Below the pieces are notes generated by a model. It was not told where the DNA came from, ran no database searches, and was given only the letters and a program-made list of their open reading frames with translations. The position numbers and the translations under genes were made by a program. Positions 29,501-41,956 of a stretch of DNA of 64,000 bases are shown piece by piece (within the stretch, counting starts at the first letter, position 1; each line of letters begins with the position of its first letter). The stretch comes from Amphiura filiformis (taxonomy: Eukaryota; Echinodermata; Ophiuroidea; Amphilepidida; Amphiuridae), in NCBI RefSeq assembly GCF_039555335.1, contig NC_092631.1, positions 4,059,501 to 4,123,500 of the forward strand, in the 5' to 3' direction.

Positions 29501-32500
29501 GCAACCGCTATAATATCTCAACAATGGCGAGATTTCTTTTTGACATTGGGGGAAGGGATGAAAACATTTCGTGAAGTAGGCATATTAATAGTGAATCCGC
29601 ATCTTTTGGCAACATTAACAATGGCGAGATTTCTTTTGACATGGGGGATGGGTCCGTTTAAATCAATTTTTGCAATAGGCCTACAATGAATCCAACATCT
29701 TGGCGACAGAATAATTTATGGCAAGCTAAGGCCTACTGGTGAATTATATTGTGCAAAAGTGGAACAAATGCGCACGAAGACCGCAAAAATTGGCACTTTT
29801 TAGTTTTATGCTAAGGAAGTCCTTTGCAAAGTAGAGGCAAAAATAGTAGGCCTGGTAGGCCTACCATCACTAACCGAGTAATAATTGAGCTGTTAAAAGC
29901 GATACCAATTGCCATGATTACCATTTCCATCGTTTATACTAACCGCTTCCGTTTACTAACCGCTCCCATTTACTCATCTAGCGGGGGCCCGCGCGAAGCG
30001 CGGGTACCCGCTAGTTACTGTACAAAACAGCAAGTACATGCAACATTTTCAGCACGGCGATCCATTTGACAGAAAAGTGATTTATTTGAAAAAAAATTAC
30101 TATCACTGTTTGATAACTTCTGTATCAGGGTATACCAATTGACACTTTTTGACTTTCTACGTAAAGTTTCTGGTGTCCAAATGTCAAATTGTTGTATTTT
30201 CCTATGGGGATTACACAGTTAAGCCATTTCTGTGGTCACAAGTAGGAGTTGAATGAGGCCCTCTATAATATTAAAGCAATGTGGGCATACCTAACTTAAT
30301 ATTAAAGCCTTGATTCTGTCTTCGCCGGGGGGTGTCTGCAGTGTGTGTCGGCATGTGCGTGTGCGTCATGATCACGCATGCAGCATGACAGTATGAAACC
30401 AGCTTTAGTGTTGAGCTTAACAGGAATGATTACATACTATAGACTAGTAGGAATTTCAATTGAAGGAATGCAGCTTTCAACAGCTAGCTGTACTCAAATT
30501 ACAACGCGAACACGCACAACCTTCCAATCACAAGTGCGTTGGCATAGTTAGATTCACTTCCATGCTACTCGCGCACAGTCGCACATGCTGGCATACATCG
30601 CGCAGTGTGCGCAAAAAAGTCCCCAATTGAAAGCTGCGTTCATTCAATTTGAATTCCCAACCCTATAATAAGCTTACCTTGAGCTGTCAAATCACAGTGT
30701 AAATTGCACAATTTTGTGCCATGCCATGGCGTTCTTGATTATGCATAAATTTTGGGGTTCATTAATAAATAGAATTGCCCAGAGGACACTTTATAAGTTT
30801 TTGCACAATTCCTTATTATATACAAATTCAGCGGGTATTATTTTCCACAAGTGACAAGATCCTGTGCACACGCTTGATGTCGCACATGTGTACGCAATGG
30901 TTAACGCATATGATAAGAGGGACTAAAACAACTGATGCACAGTCATTAACCTCTAGGCGAATTTGCATTTTGTAATAATTTATGTATACTTGTGGCAAAA
31001 TTTTTTTTTTAATATTACCGACCAACTAACCGACCATAACTTTGGAGCTTTAAGGGATCTAAAATGAGCGTTTATTGCGTTTCGACAGTATTTTTTGTGG
31101 GACATGAGAGCACCTCAGACCTATCGAATTGCATTCTGAATACGAAGCATGTCTTTCTGATATCAAATAATTTTCATTTTTTGAAAATCACAATATAATA
31201 CAAATTTTATGACAAATTATAAAAATTTGATATTTTTCAAATTTTTGATATATAACAGTCCTCAAGTAAATTATAGAAATCTAATGATATGTTCTTAAAG
31301 TGTATGTAGCAGGGAGGAAAAGCCAACGGTCAATTGAAAATGTTGACCTTTCATATTGAAGATATAGATTTTTTCCCAAAAAGACCTAATTTATTTTGGT
31401 GTTTTGGGAAAAAAAATCCATATCTTCAATACGAAAGGTCAAAATTTTCAATTGATCGTCAGCATTTCATCCCACCTACATACACGTTAAGTATAAATCA
31501 TCAGATTTTTAAAGTTTACTTCGAGTACTGTTAAATATCAAAAATATCAATTTTTAATGATTTGCCATAACATGTGTATTAAATTGCGTAATTTCAAAAA
31601 CCAAAATTATTTGATATCAGAATGACATTCTTCGTATTCAGAATGCAATTCGATATGTCTGATGTGCTCTAATGTCCCAAAATAAATACTGTCCAAACGT
31701 TCATACCCCAGCCATTAAGGGCAATACAAACTTTTTTAGGCTTGATATATACATGTATAATATAATATAATATGAAAAGGCCACCTTAATTTATTATATA
31801 ACCTATATCTCAAAGCAGATGCGCGCATTAGTAAAAGGTTATCCTCTTTGAAAATCAAGAATTTTTTTTTTTAAACAAAGGCAAAAATAAAACTCAAAAT
31901 TCTTATTTGAGTTCAAGTTTTTGAAGTTTTCAACACAGAGAAGAATTATAGCAGTGACTTTATTTGTCTACTATTCCAACATTTGCAACAGACATTGGAT
32001 ACTTTTTGCATAAAATGCTTGTCACAAAGCCTGTACTGACACTAGTTCAATAATTGGAACTCACGGCTCGACCGTGAGTTCCAAGGAGCTATGTGTATGT
32101 GTCGCCGCGATTTAGTGTGCATTCATCACCATATTCACATGTACATAGTCGTGGAGTGGACTTTTTGCTGGTCATAAAAATCACTCAAAATCATCTTTTT
32201 AAATATGTCTTTGGACAAAAGCTGATGCGTAGAATAAGTTGAGCAATCACAGATGACATACATCAGTGACACAGGTTTCTAAAGTGAGTATTTTACTAGA
32301 TAATGCAAACTTGCCAAAATAAAACCCTGGAGGAACCCTACGGGAGTACCTACAACTTAAGACCAAGTCCTCAAACATTTGAAATTTGTAGTTACTACAA
32401 CTAGTACTGACACATAAAAGCAATTTGTGAATAAATAGATTAATATGGAGAAACAATAACATCATAATTTAAATAACACAAAAATATCAGATAACATAAA

Positions 32501-35500
32501 TATGATAACTATTATCAGTACCGGTACCCATGCCAGTCCTGAGTGACTATAACTGAAAACTAAATAGTGCTTTACTTTCAAATAAAATAATGAATCCTTG
32601 ATGATACAACCAAATAGCGGTGTCCGACTCTATACTAAAATGCAGTAAACCTTTGACGAGCGCGTATTGTAAGGATACATCGCGTATTTACTGCGTTGCA
32701 CGCACTTGTCTCTGATTGGCTGCTAAGGCGTTATGTTGTTGCTGAGTGGAAATTTATGAATGAACTGTGCGCCGTACGCGTTGTTAGCGCCGAATTTGCA
32801 ACATCACGGTAGTCGCGCTCGTCAAAGGTTTGCTGCATTTGACTATAGTCCACAAACAAGGACGAGTGATAACTTACAAGTGGGGGAATTGCCAGAATTG
32901 TATCGCATCAGAGATGCCACTTTTCAGGTTTTAGCCTGAACTCAGGTTTTTTGCGAGTCCAAATTTCTGTGTTTTATTTATTTTCAGCCCGTTTTGGGGC
33001 TTTTTCAACAAGGCTCTGCCTGGAGCACCGTAGTGGGAGCGCCACCTATATTATTCCACTGAAGGCAAACTCGAAGCCGCGCCTAGGCGCTCAGCTCGCG
33101 GCTTCGCCGCCCGCCGCCCTAGGATCGCGAGGTCTTTGACAAAGACTAGCTTTTTGGCCATGCATTCACTTGCTTTTTCAGGTTTTTCTCACCAGTTTCG
33201 GGTTTTGAGTGAAACTGAGTGGCATCTCTGTTGCATGGAGGACCGTACACCTGCCTCTGTTCCCCTTAGATAATAAAACACTGTTCACATTTTTTTTTTC
33301 AGGAGGCCGCGGTGGAGGACGAGGTGGCAAGAAGAGTCACAAAGGAAGAAATAGGCAATTCAATAATCCTGAGGAAATGGAAAGGCAACTAAAGGAAGAA
33401 CGGGACAACTGGAGGGTATGTGTAATCATGGAAGCAGGTTAATGAACGTCAAATTCTGTCAAATTTTAATTATAAAGTAGCTTCTAAGCAAAATTTTAAT
33501 TTTGTTATTCTTTACCATGTACCGAAAAGGATGAAATTAATAATACTTTCAGGAAGGTTTGTCCATTTTTTGACAAAATAATGGGGTAAATTGAAAGAAT
33601 CCACACTTGCTATCTTGGCCGTTTGACATGGAGCTCTATGGGAGATTTCATATTGTAATTACAACAACAATAAGTCCAAATTGCTCTGTACTCAGGCTAA
33701 AGAGGATGAAAAACAATTACGAACAACAAATACGAGATACTTTGGAATCACTTGTTCACCCTTTAACATTTTTTTCCAGGAACCAAAGAAAGATGGTGAA
33801 GAAGAAGAAGATCAACCAGCTGCTGCAAGGCCACAAGTAGGAGACCTACCACCATCAGATTCAGATTCAGAAGAATCATCATCAGATGAGGTCAGAAAAT
33901 AAACCCTGATGGGCTGGAATAAGTACTGGAAGTTCCTTCCTGGGAAATTTTGGCATTTGAAGGGAAAATGGACAATAAATTTAAAATAGAATCGCATTTT
34001 GTTTAATAACCAGGGATGTCAAAGTGGGATGCAAAATTTGCACTTAGAAAATTTTATAAATGGTCTACAAACACAAACAGTTGCGTGTCAGTGGCAACGA
34101 TATAAAGTGTAAATACCTGCAAAATATTTAATGTGAACAGCAGTTTGACATTGAACTCTGGCCTCTTGTAATTGGATTTTATGGCTAGGGACCAAGTTTA
34201 TCAACTCATCGGTGCCATTTTCAGGCAAACTTTTCACACAAACTAGGCCAAGGAAAGGCTTGTAACTGTATTAAATAATGCATGATCAGGTACACCCAAA
34301 GTAGAAATTCAATCCTGTGTAAGTTTGGAATGGACAGGTACTCAAGTGCCAGCCCGAATATCCCAGCCTTGGTTTGTGTCACATACAGACATGAGAAATT
34401 CAGGCTTTTGCCTGAATTCAGGCAGTTTTGTTGTCCAAATTTACACATTTTTACTTTTTGTCAGCCTGTTTTGGATCTTTTCACATGCTTTTTCAGGCAG
34501 TTTCTAAGAAAGCCATTCTCATGCCTGCACATGCACCTATGAGCAAAACAGTCAGCTGGTTCAAGACTGTACCTTAGCCTTGATTTAAATTGAACAGTGG
34601 CGTAGCAAGCAGGTGGACAGGGTGGACGAGGGTTCAGGAGCCCCGAGCAAAGGCAAAAATCACATAAGTGCTGATAAAGGAGCCATAAAGGGCCCGCACT
34701 GCTCCTTGTCCATGGGCCTCTAGGCTCTTGCTACGCCCCTGAAACTGAAAAGCCAGCTTGGTACTTCCAGCAGAAGTTACCAGCATGACAACCAATATTA
34801 ATACTGATCCAACATTTTCAAAGAGAAGAAACAAGTTACCCTTTTTTATATATGGTGTTTATTTGTTTGCAGGAAGATAGCGGGAAACCAAAGGGTGTAT
34901 CACATTTAATAGAAATCCAAAACCCAAACAGAGTAGTATCAAAGAGTAAAAAAGCTACACAAGTAGATGTCAACCAATCAGGAACTCAAGCACTTACAAG
35001 AAGAGAAAGGTCAGTTAATAAATCAATAATTATAGACCACTTGACATCATTGTTTATCAACAATGGCGAGGGACTGGTCTATCGATATGCTTGAACGAAC
35101 CGCTACACTGTTCAATGGCTTTCTTGTACTATTTGAAATATGGTGGGGGATTTAAAATGCACATGCCCTGAGCAAACTACGATGCTTACGCACACTGCAG
35201 GGCAAAGGACAATGGAAATTACCATAATTTGTGCGCATATTGACGAGCAATGACGTTACAAGTGGTCAAGTGATTTTAATGATAATATACAAAACCCAAA
35301 CAGTAGTATACAAAATCAAACAGCTATACAAGTACATGTCAACCACAGGCAGGTCTCAAAATACAGTACTCAAGCGCTTAATAGACATGTTGTGGACAAA
35401 AAGGTTAATATCCTCTGCAGACCTGCCAACTGTTCCTCATTTTGAGGTTTTCCAAAGTGAAAAAGAAGGACAGCCCTGCTTTCTGAAAATTTCAGTGATG

Positions 35501-38077
35501 GCAAATTTAAATGTAAGAACAGCAGAAAATGATGCCAATTTCACTTTAAAATTTTGCTATAGCATTCTCTTTAGTCTATTGTGATAAATTCAGAGTACCA
35601 TCTGAAAATGCCAAGTTAGGAATGCATTTTTTGTGCTTGAATCAAAAGTTTTAAACTTCAATCATTAATTACACCAACAGTCCAACACATATGAACTTAA
35701 AAATGATGACTCACAGAGACCAAGAACTCAACAAAACAACATGTTTGCTGAAAAAAACTATCCAGATCTTTAGACTGCTCCAGAGTGCGCCATAGTGAAG
35801 TTGAGTGGAGTCTAAAGAGTTTTGTTGCTATTTCAACATCCTCAATCATTGCTCCACAGTGAAGTTAAAGGGAGTCTCCGGCAACCACAACATTATGCCT
35901 TATATGTAAGAAAAATGTGTGGTTTTATTTAAAACAAACTCATAGTGAGCATAAAAACGAATAAAAACATTCAGTACTCAACACGCGATATTCAAAATTC
36001 CTGGGCGCCGAAATTGTCGAGTGCAATGACGTCCCAGTAATACATTGAAGGCTGACGACAATTGAGCACAAATAACTATTACGTCATTACACTTAGACAA
36101 TTTCGGTGTTGGAATTTTGAATATCGTGTGTTAAGAGCCGACTGTTTTTATTCGTTTTTATGGTCAATATGAGTTTGTTTTTTATACAACCATGTGATTT
36201 GTGCTTGATAATTATATTTCTAACATATAAGGCATAATGTTAAGATTGCCGGAGACCCCCCTTTAAGTGGGAGTCTAATTAATAAGAGTTTTGTTGCTAT
36301 ACCAACTGCACAATTGGTATTGTGTACATGTATGTTTAATAATTGCAACAGCTCAGGTTTTTCAGGTTTTGTTACTCAGAAACAGAGAAACAAAATAAAA
36401 GATGATGATATTGTTTTAATGTTTGTTTGTTTGTTTCAAATTCAGGGAACAGATAGAGAAAGAGCAAGCTAAACAACGGTATTTGAAACTTCATCAGGAA
36501 GGCAAAACAACGGAAGCACAAGGGGATCTAGCAAGATTGGCACTTATAAGAAAACAAAGGGAGGAAGCTGCCAAGAAAAGGGAATCTGAAAGGAAAGGTA
36601 AGAGGCAGGCCCAGAGGGTACTCGGTATAAATGACCATACGGGGATGTGACGCAAACATTGGTCTCATTTTCACGCCTTTTGGTATAGCAATGACCCCTT
36701 TGTTAGGCCAATTTTGGTATATGGATGGGTAATTTTTTCAAACTTCCTGAATTTTTTTCAAAATTATAGCTCAATTTTGCCTAACTGGAGCCAAAATTTT
36801 TAAAATTTTGGCAATTTGGATTAAATATGGCAATAAAATATGACTTGGTATAGCAATGGGGCCAAAATGTCAAAAATTTGTCTAAGGATGGTCCACTTTC
36901 AAATTCTCAGTGGCATATCCCTACCCAAACCAAACTCGAAAACTGCCATCCCCCAGTGAGGACAGCCAGAGGATGATTTATAGGTCCTTGACCCAATCAA
37001 CAGCCTCATCCGCCATTTTCTTCATCAAAATCAAGAATTTGGTGTCAGAAGAAAGCTCATATTTTTTCATTGTCCCAGTGATATTTAACACCTGAAGTTT
37101 ATTTCATTTAAATTATTTCATTTAAATAGTGTGAACAAAAATGTAGTGATTTGAGGTAACCACACCAGAAGTCAGAAGTGTATATATGTACAAATGTACT
37201 GTCCTTTGGGACATTGTTATACAGCTTTTTTCTTCTCATCAAAACTGCTGGAGCAATACAACTCAAAATTTGGAAACATGTTGTTTTAATGGAAGGCCTC
37301 AATCTAAGATTTGGCACATTGTTTTTAGCAAAATATTTTTAGGGCTATTACATAAAAAAAATGTTGACCCATGTTATTTTAAACCCTTGTCGGGGGCACA
37401 GATGAAGATAGCAAAGAATGTTGATGTGAATATTAAAGGAGGATTTCGTGATCCTAGCATCCTCTTTTTATGACATTTTTCAGTACATATCCACGAAAAA
37501 AGCCTATTCCCAAAATTTCAGTTGATTCTGATTTTTGCGTTTTATGAGTTATGCATGATTATGTGTATTACACTGCTCCATAGACAATGCGTTGTAATTT
37601 CGTTCTGGTGCACCAGAACAAAATTCAAATTTCACGATATCTTTGCAAAACTAATTAATCTGCAAGAAATATTTTGTACATAAACATTATGTAGCCAGAG
37701 GTTTCCAGTGATATAAAAATCTCAACTTTTTTTGAGAAAAGTGGGGGATGAGGCTGTGGATCACGAAATGCCCCTTTAATACAGCCTCAAGGAAGGCATA
37801 CAGACTATAGTAAGTTGCTTATGGGTAGCTTTCTGGTAGCAACTCGCTTCAGTTTATTCAGCCCAACTATGTGGGAGAGAGGGCACTGTAGTCAATTGGA
37901 GAGTAACCACATTAGAGAGATCACCTTCAGTCTGTGTTAGTTGTCCCATGCAGTACTACTGCAGCAGTAGTGACTTGCAGGCTGCTTATTGTGAATTAAT
38001 CTTATACCCGTCTTTTGTGCTCTCTTTTCCCAACAGCCAAAGAAGCAGAAGCAGCAGCAAAATCCAAGAAGAAATGA
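26566..38077 (+). CDS. PDAP1: PDAP1 homologue, 28 kDa heat- and acid-stable phosphoprotein
   Basis: This is a small, highly charged and probably disordered phosphoprotein. In mammals it is known as a PDGF-A-associated protein, a casein-kinase substrate and an RNA-associated protein. Six exons join in frame: 26566-26578, 33303-33415, 33780-33890, 34873-35009, 36446-36597, 38037-38077 (TGA). The product is 188 aa; human is 181. Order of parts: Gly/Lys/Arg-rich N-terminus ([16 protein letters not shown]), the NPEEMERQL helix, an acidic Ser/Asp tract ([11 protein letters not shown], typical CK2 sites), the family core [25 protein letters not shown], and a basic helix with [17 protein letters not shown]. 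The gene diverges from ELAC2 and converges with ETFA. A possible ATTAAA signal lies at 38216. The first exon codes only four complete codons and is the least certain part. Confidence 0.93.
26872..27208. mobile_element. TTAA-flanked MITE, family 3, copy 1
   Basis: Ends AGGGGCATTTCGTGATCC / GGATCACGAAACACC, left TTAA at 26868-26871, right copy degenerate. At the centre (27022-27051) is a perfect 30-nt palindrome with core CTGGTGCACCAG. In PDAP1 intron 1. Confidence 0.85.
27212..28258. mobile_element. Candidate element with GGTCGCATGTCA ends
   Basis: GGTCGCATGTCA at the left and TGACATGCGACC at the right, about 1.05 kb apart. No coding remnant or target duplication seen. It abuts the MITE at 26872. 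Confidence 0.5.
28780..29030. repeat. Tandem AAGAGGAACTTGCCGATAAT and GATA/AAAT repeats
   Basis: Three partial copies of a GATACTTTGAAGAGGAACT unit at about 28815-28895, then TAGATAGATAAATAAAT runs. Confidence 0.7.
29978..30014. repeat. GC-rich hairpin
   Basis: CTAGCGGG..CCCGCGCGAAGCGCGGG..CCCGCTAG: two nested stems in 37 nt within AT-rich DNA. Probably a mobile-element end. Confidence 0.7.
31054..31714. mobile_element. TTAA-flanked foldback element, family 4
   Basis: Arms of about 300 bp (GAATTGCATTCTGAATACGA.. and complement) meet near 31390; TTAA at 31050-31053 and 31715-31718. In PDAP1 intron 1. Confidence 0.8.
32043..32403. mobile_element. 361-bp element with perfect 10-bp duplication
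   Basis: Left end TAGTTCAATAATTGGAACTC, right end complement TAGTTGTAGTAACTAC. GTACTGACAC is duplicated at 32033-32042 and 32404-32413. Same family as 22842-22948 and 58733-59742. In PDAP1 intron 1. Confidence 0.88.
32630..32849. repeat. Foldback, TGCAGTAAACCTTTGACGAG arms
   Basis: Left arm AAACCTTTGACGAGCGCG, right arm CGCGCTCGTCAAAGGTTTGC. The right half recurs at about 60125-60235. Confidence 0.7.
32909..33230. mobile_element. hAT-like element with CAGAGATGCCACT ends
   Basis: CAGAGATGCCACTTTTCAGG at left and AGTGGCATCTCTG at right, just before PDAP1 exon 2. It appears split by a GC-rich insertion (about 33005-33145). An internal part resembles 34385-34510. Confidence 0.6.
33303..33415 (+). 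CDS. PDAP1: PDAP1 exon 2
   Basis: 113 bp after a T-run acceptor (TTTTTTTTTCAG), donor GTATGT. It encodes [19 protein letters not shown] then [18 protein letters not shown], matching [20 protein letters not shown] in human. Confidence 0.94.
33780..33890 (+). CDS. PDAP1: PDAP1 exon 3, acidic tract
   Basis: 111 bp, acceptor TTTTTCCAG, donor GTCAGA. It encodes [18 protein letters not shown] and [14 protein letters not shown], phase 0 on both sides. Confidence 0.92.
34595..34741. mobile_element. hAT-like MITE, CAGTGGCGTAGC family
   Basis: CAGTGGCGTAGCAAG at left, CTTGCTACGCCCCTG at right, and flanking AAATTGAA / AAACTGAA (7 of 8 bases). 147 bp, in PDAP1 intron 3. Confidence 0.78.
34873..35009 (+). 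CDS. PDAP1: PDAP1 exon 4, conserved core
   Basis: 137 bp, acceptor GTTTGCAG, donor AG|GTCAGT. It encodes [20 protein letters not shown] and ALTRRER, the most conserved part of the family. Confidence 0.95.
35869..36262. mobile_element. TTAA-flanked foldback MITE, family 5
   Basis: Ends AGGGAGTCTCCGGCAA / TTGCCGGAGACCCCCCT, TTAA at 35865-35868 and 36263-36266, arms about 170 bp long. In PDAP1 intron 4. Confidence 0.82.
36446..36597 (+). CDS. PDAP1: PDAP1 exon 5, basic C-terminal helix
   Basis: 152 bp, acceptor AAATTCAG, donor AG|GTAAGA. It encodes [20 protein letters not shown] and [19 protein letters not shown], nearly as in human. Confidence 0.96.
37437..37775. mobile_element. TTAA MITE family 3, copy 2 (reverse)
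   Basis: AGGAGGATTTCGTGATCC..GGATCACGAAATGCCCCT, TTAA at 37433-37436 and 37776-37779. The central palindrome has one mismatch. In PDAP1 intron 5. Confidence 0.87.
38037..38077 (+). CDS. PDAP1: PDAP1 exon 6, last exon
   Basis: Acceptor TTCCCAACAG. It encodes [13 protein letters not shown] and a TGA stop. A variant poly(A) signal ATTAAA follows about 140 bp later. Confidence 0.9.
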
Positions 38078-38613
38078 TGCCGTGCCACTCGTAGTCAATC
38101 ATGTAGTCATAGCAGAATGTAGAATTGCAGCAATATTCAGAGATTTTGTCAGCTACTCCATGAATTTTCAAAATAATACAGCACTAAATTTTCAGGGTTT
38201 AAAAAACCCCCAAGAATTAAATCATAGATCTTGGACTGGAAAGTAAATATTTGAGTTTGACCTAAGTTGGAATAGAAGTCAATTTAAATATATTTTGTCA
38301 ATTCAAGAAACTGGACGTTGGGATGCGCAAAAACCACATAAATATTTTTTTGATAATAACTTGTAAAATCCAAAGAAAGCATTCAATTATCTTGAATGTT
38401 GCGTATATAATATTTGACCTTTTCATCTTAAATTTCATTATTGAGAATTACTAAGACCATAAAAATATACGTATATTGAAATTATTCTTGTGCAAGTCCT
38501 TAAGCTTGCTTGTTAGATATACTAAAACTGATTTTTTTTTTCAATTGATTGGATATATAGAATCTTTTTTTTTTTTTTTTTCAAACTAAAAGAATAGGAA
38601 TGGATCAAGCTAT

Positions 38614-38836
38614 TATAGAGGCCATTAGTGTGACATCACAGTGGCCATCTTGCGAGTAGTAATATGTTCTAAGTTTCAGGGCATGAACAACAGGTGAAGT
38701 ATAGAGTAATACTAGCAGTCAGTCAATCTATAGAGGTCAATCATATCAAGTAAGTGAATGAGGAGCTCATGGGTACGAATCATGTTTACAAACACTATTG
38801 TCATGAGTCACGCTTGAAAAACGCTGACGGCCTCTA
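38614..38836. repeat. TATAGAGGCC foldback, copy 1
   Basis: TATAGAGGCCATTAGTGTGAC at left; GTCACGCTT..CTGACGGCCTCTATT at right. Shared with 52587-52792. Confidence 0.65.
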
Positions 38837-39216
38837 TTTGTTTCATTTGAATGAATAATATTATGTGAATAATATTATTCACAAAATTTAGTGCTGCATT
38901 TTTCGGAAATCGGGAGTCGATCCAATATGAAATATAAAAGTGGCTACCTAACAGCTAAATGATAGTTACATAGCAGACTCATATATAATATCATGTATTA
39001 CAACTAAAAGAACCTCAGTCAGGCACTTCGTAGTGGAAGAAGCTTCAACTCATATAAGGGGCTTAGACCCTTCAGTATATCTCTATTGTCACATGGGCCT
39101 TTTATTTTGTGTCAGTGCCCTGTCCTTGTAGTATGCTTCAGTGGTCATGACGGCCAATAGATAAAGGACTGACTATCATTGAAGACTGAGTAAGGGGCTG
39201 AAAGTTCACACCATGG

Positions 39217-39399
39217 CAGTGGCATAGCACCATAGGGGCACATGGGGCATGTGCCCTTCACCCAATCAATTTGAAAATGTACAAAATTCCATTGGAAACT
39301 GAAACTTGCCGAAAAATGGCTTGTGGCCCCCCCCCCCCACCCATTAAGCCCCCCAATCATGGTCGGTGCCCCCATAGGATGACTCACGCTACACCACTG
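39217..39399. mobile_element. hAT-like MITE with perfect 8-bp duplication
   Basis: CAGTGGCATAGC..GCTACACCACTG, with CACCATGG at 39209-39216 and 39400-39407. 183 bp, CAGTGGCGTAGC family. Confidence 0.88.
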
Positions 39400-40207
39400 C
39401 ACCATGGCACACCAGACAAGGCCACGCCACTATTGCAAACATTTTGTAATACAATTTAATGCATGCAGTATTGTTACATTTCAACGACTTGTGATTCTAT
39501 AACGATCACCCTGACTACGAAACATATCAACGGTGCGCATCAATATATAGTGTCAATTTCATTGTGACAAATTTACCTCATTCTAGCACTTTACTCACCG
39601 GTTAATTTGTTTCTGCAACAAATTGACATGTATTATTACACTCATACATAAATGCTAGACAGATCATTGGTTGATTGCCATTTATCGTGTTTACCATCAG
39701 CGTCGTCATGTGGTCGTTTTGACCATCACAGTACTGTGCTATAGTATGTGTGCACCAAGCTGTGCGCTGACTGACTCTTTGACTCAGCGATTTGGTTATG
39801 TAGTAGACCCCAAAATTTGAACTGTGTCACAGCAAAACATGGTGATGAAAAAATGTATTTCCTGCCTAGTTTAAAAATAGTATTTTCAAATAACAGAATT
39901 GATGTATGAGTGATATAATACAAATATTAAGTGTCTTAAATTGTGTAATGGTCAAAATATAATAGTCGTTCAGGCTTGTGATATTCCGACCATCACACTC
40001 ATAGATTGTTGATATTTATTTTGTATTTTAATGATATTTTCAATAATGATAATGGGTTAAGTGTTAGATATTTGAGAAAATCACTCTGAAAGTATGGTTG
40101 TAACTTGTAAGGCTACCATGGTTCAGTGTATTACAGACATTGGAGTATGATCAGCGTACATTATATGCTTGACTATGCCACGCCACACCACCTATACCAC
40201 AAAAGGT

Positions 40208-40468
40208 ATATCGTCAGCCTGCTACGCTAATTGCCCAAGTCATTTTTTGTAATTTTAAGAACAAAGTACAAAATATGGATCAAGCATGTATTTAAACATA
40301 TTTACCAATCTTTGCATAAGAACAAAATGATAATGATACTAATAAACGGGAATAATCCGAAATAATTAGGGTGATTACCTAACTGATGCATGCTTGAACT
40401 ATATTTGTTCTTTGTTCTCAAAATTACAAAAAATGACTTAGGCAATTAGCGTAGCAGGCTGACGATAT
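40208..40468. repeat. Foldback, ATATCGTCAGCCTGCTACGC arms
   Basis: Arms of about 70 bp: GCTAATTGCCCAAGTCATTT and complement, with an inner GAACAAAG pair. Confidence 0.75.
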
Positions 40469-40772
40469 GTCATCACGCAAGTTATGATTACATCATGTGT
40501 GACTCAGTATTGAGATATATTTGCCGATTTTGCTCGCTAGGAGCAAGGTAATTTTAGAGAAAGTTTTCTGCAAAGTGCTCAGTTTATTCTTAACCAAAAA
40601 ACTCAAAATCTCTGAATATAACTAAATATTATGTAATATTTGTCAGCAATGTAATTATGTACAGTATTATTTTACAAATAATACAAAAACTTACTTTAGT
40701 TGCAACTAATGTACAGTCAGGTTCTTACTTAACTTGCATGATAGGGTAATACATGGTCAAACATGATTGGGC

Positions 40773-40995
40773 TACTGTATACGCTGAAATTTTCGGGGTG
40801 GTTTAATTTTCGCGGATTTCGCTGATCAAGAGGCATCCGTGAAAATAAAACCCGCAAAAACATGATAATTAAGCATTTTACTATGTTATTCTATTGAGGA
40901 GATATCCACAACCGCGAATTTAACAACCCGTGAAATTGTCAATGATACATGAAACCGTGAAATATATTCCCGCAAAAATATTGGCGTATACAGTA
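40773..40995. repeat. TACTGTATACGC MITE, copy 1
   Basis: TACTGTATACGC / GCGTATACAGTA ends, with TTTTCGCGG and CCGTGAAA motifs repeated inside. Related to 43650-43850. Confidence 0.7.
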
Positions 40996-40997
40996 TT

Positions 40998-41165
40998 CTA
41001 TTTAAAATCAATACACCCTGTGCAAGACATGACCTTAATCTCCCACACAGAGGGTGTAGATTTTAAATGGAGCCACCCATGTATGTAACCCCATTTGAAA
41101 TTCACACTCCCTGTGTGGAAGATTAAGGTCAAGTTTTCCATGAGGGTGTGTGAATTTCAATAGGA
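40998..41165. repeat. GGGCTATTCCA-family MITE, diverged
   Basis: CAAGACATGACCTTAATCTC.. and ..AAGATTAAGGTCAAGTTTTC arms; termini eroded. Confidence 0.65.
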
Positions 41166-41956
41166 AGAGACCATTACAACAGACTATTTTTGTTTTCTCT
41201 CTTCTTGTATATCTGTAACTCTGATGATTTGGTAGTAATAAAATAATGTACCAGTATGAATGACAACTGGACAAAATTGATACAAGAAAGCCATAATCAA
41301 TTTTGATTATAATTTTAATTATTTCACAAAAACAGTAACTGTCAGAAAGGTTTTCTAGCCATTTAAACCAAAATAGTGAGGTAAAATGAAAAGAATCAAC
41401 TTGCTATCTTAATAGTTGAACTGTGGAGCTCTAATGTAAGATTTATTATGCAGTTATGTATTCCCCACAACCATAACACATTTTGCTGATTCCAATTAAA
41501 GACATGATGTACAATCTTGTAATATGAAATTGTTTAATTTTTTTCAAATCTACTTTTTTAACATAATGTGACGTGATCAAGGGGAATGAGTCGCATGTTG
41601 ACCCTGGTCGAAAATGAGTTTTTCACATGTTTCTAAAGAGGACATTTAGAGCTTTCAGAGACTGAAAACCCCATGTTGATACTTTTCTTTGCGAAGTTTA
41701 ACATCAATTTATCAATCGCTGAAAACAATATAAAACAAAAGAATTTTAACACTTTCTTTGTTAATATCTCAAAATCAATATTAGTGACATCCGACTCATT
41801 TCCCTTAATCGTGTCACATATTTGTAATGTTTACACATATGTCCCTTACACCTGAATGGAATTAGCCAAATTCAATGTGTTTGTCAGGTCAACAGTACAT
41901 TTTTACATAATATCGTATTCAGACATAAAGTCCCCCATAGAACTCCATGGTAAATT

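Noticed and set aside
25046-30411. One 5.4-kb transposon bounded by AAAGCTGGTTTCATACT / AGTATGAAACCAGCTTT
   Set aside because: The span contains PDAP1 exon 1, and each end has its own local hairpin; two separate small elements are more likely.
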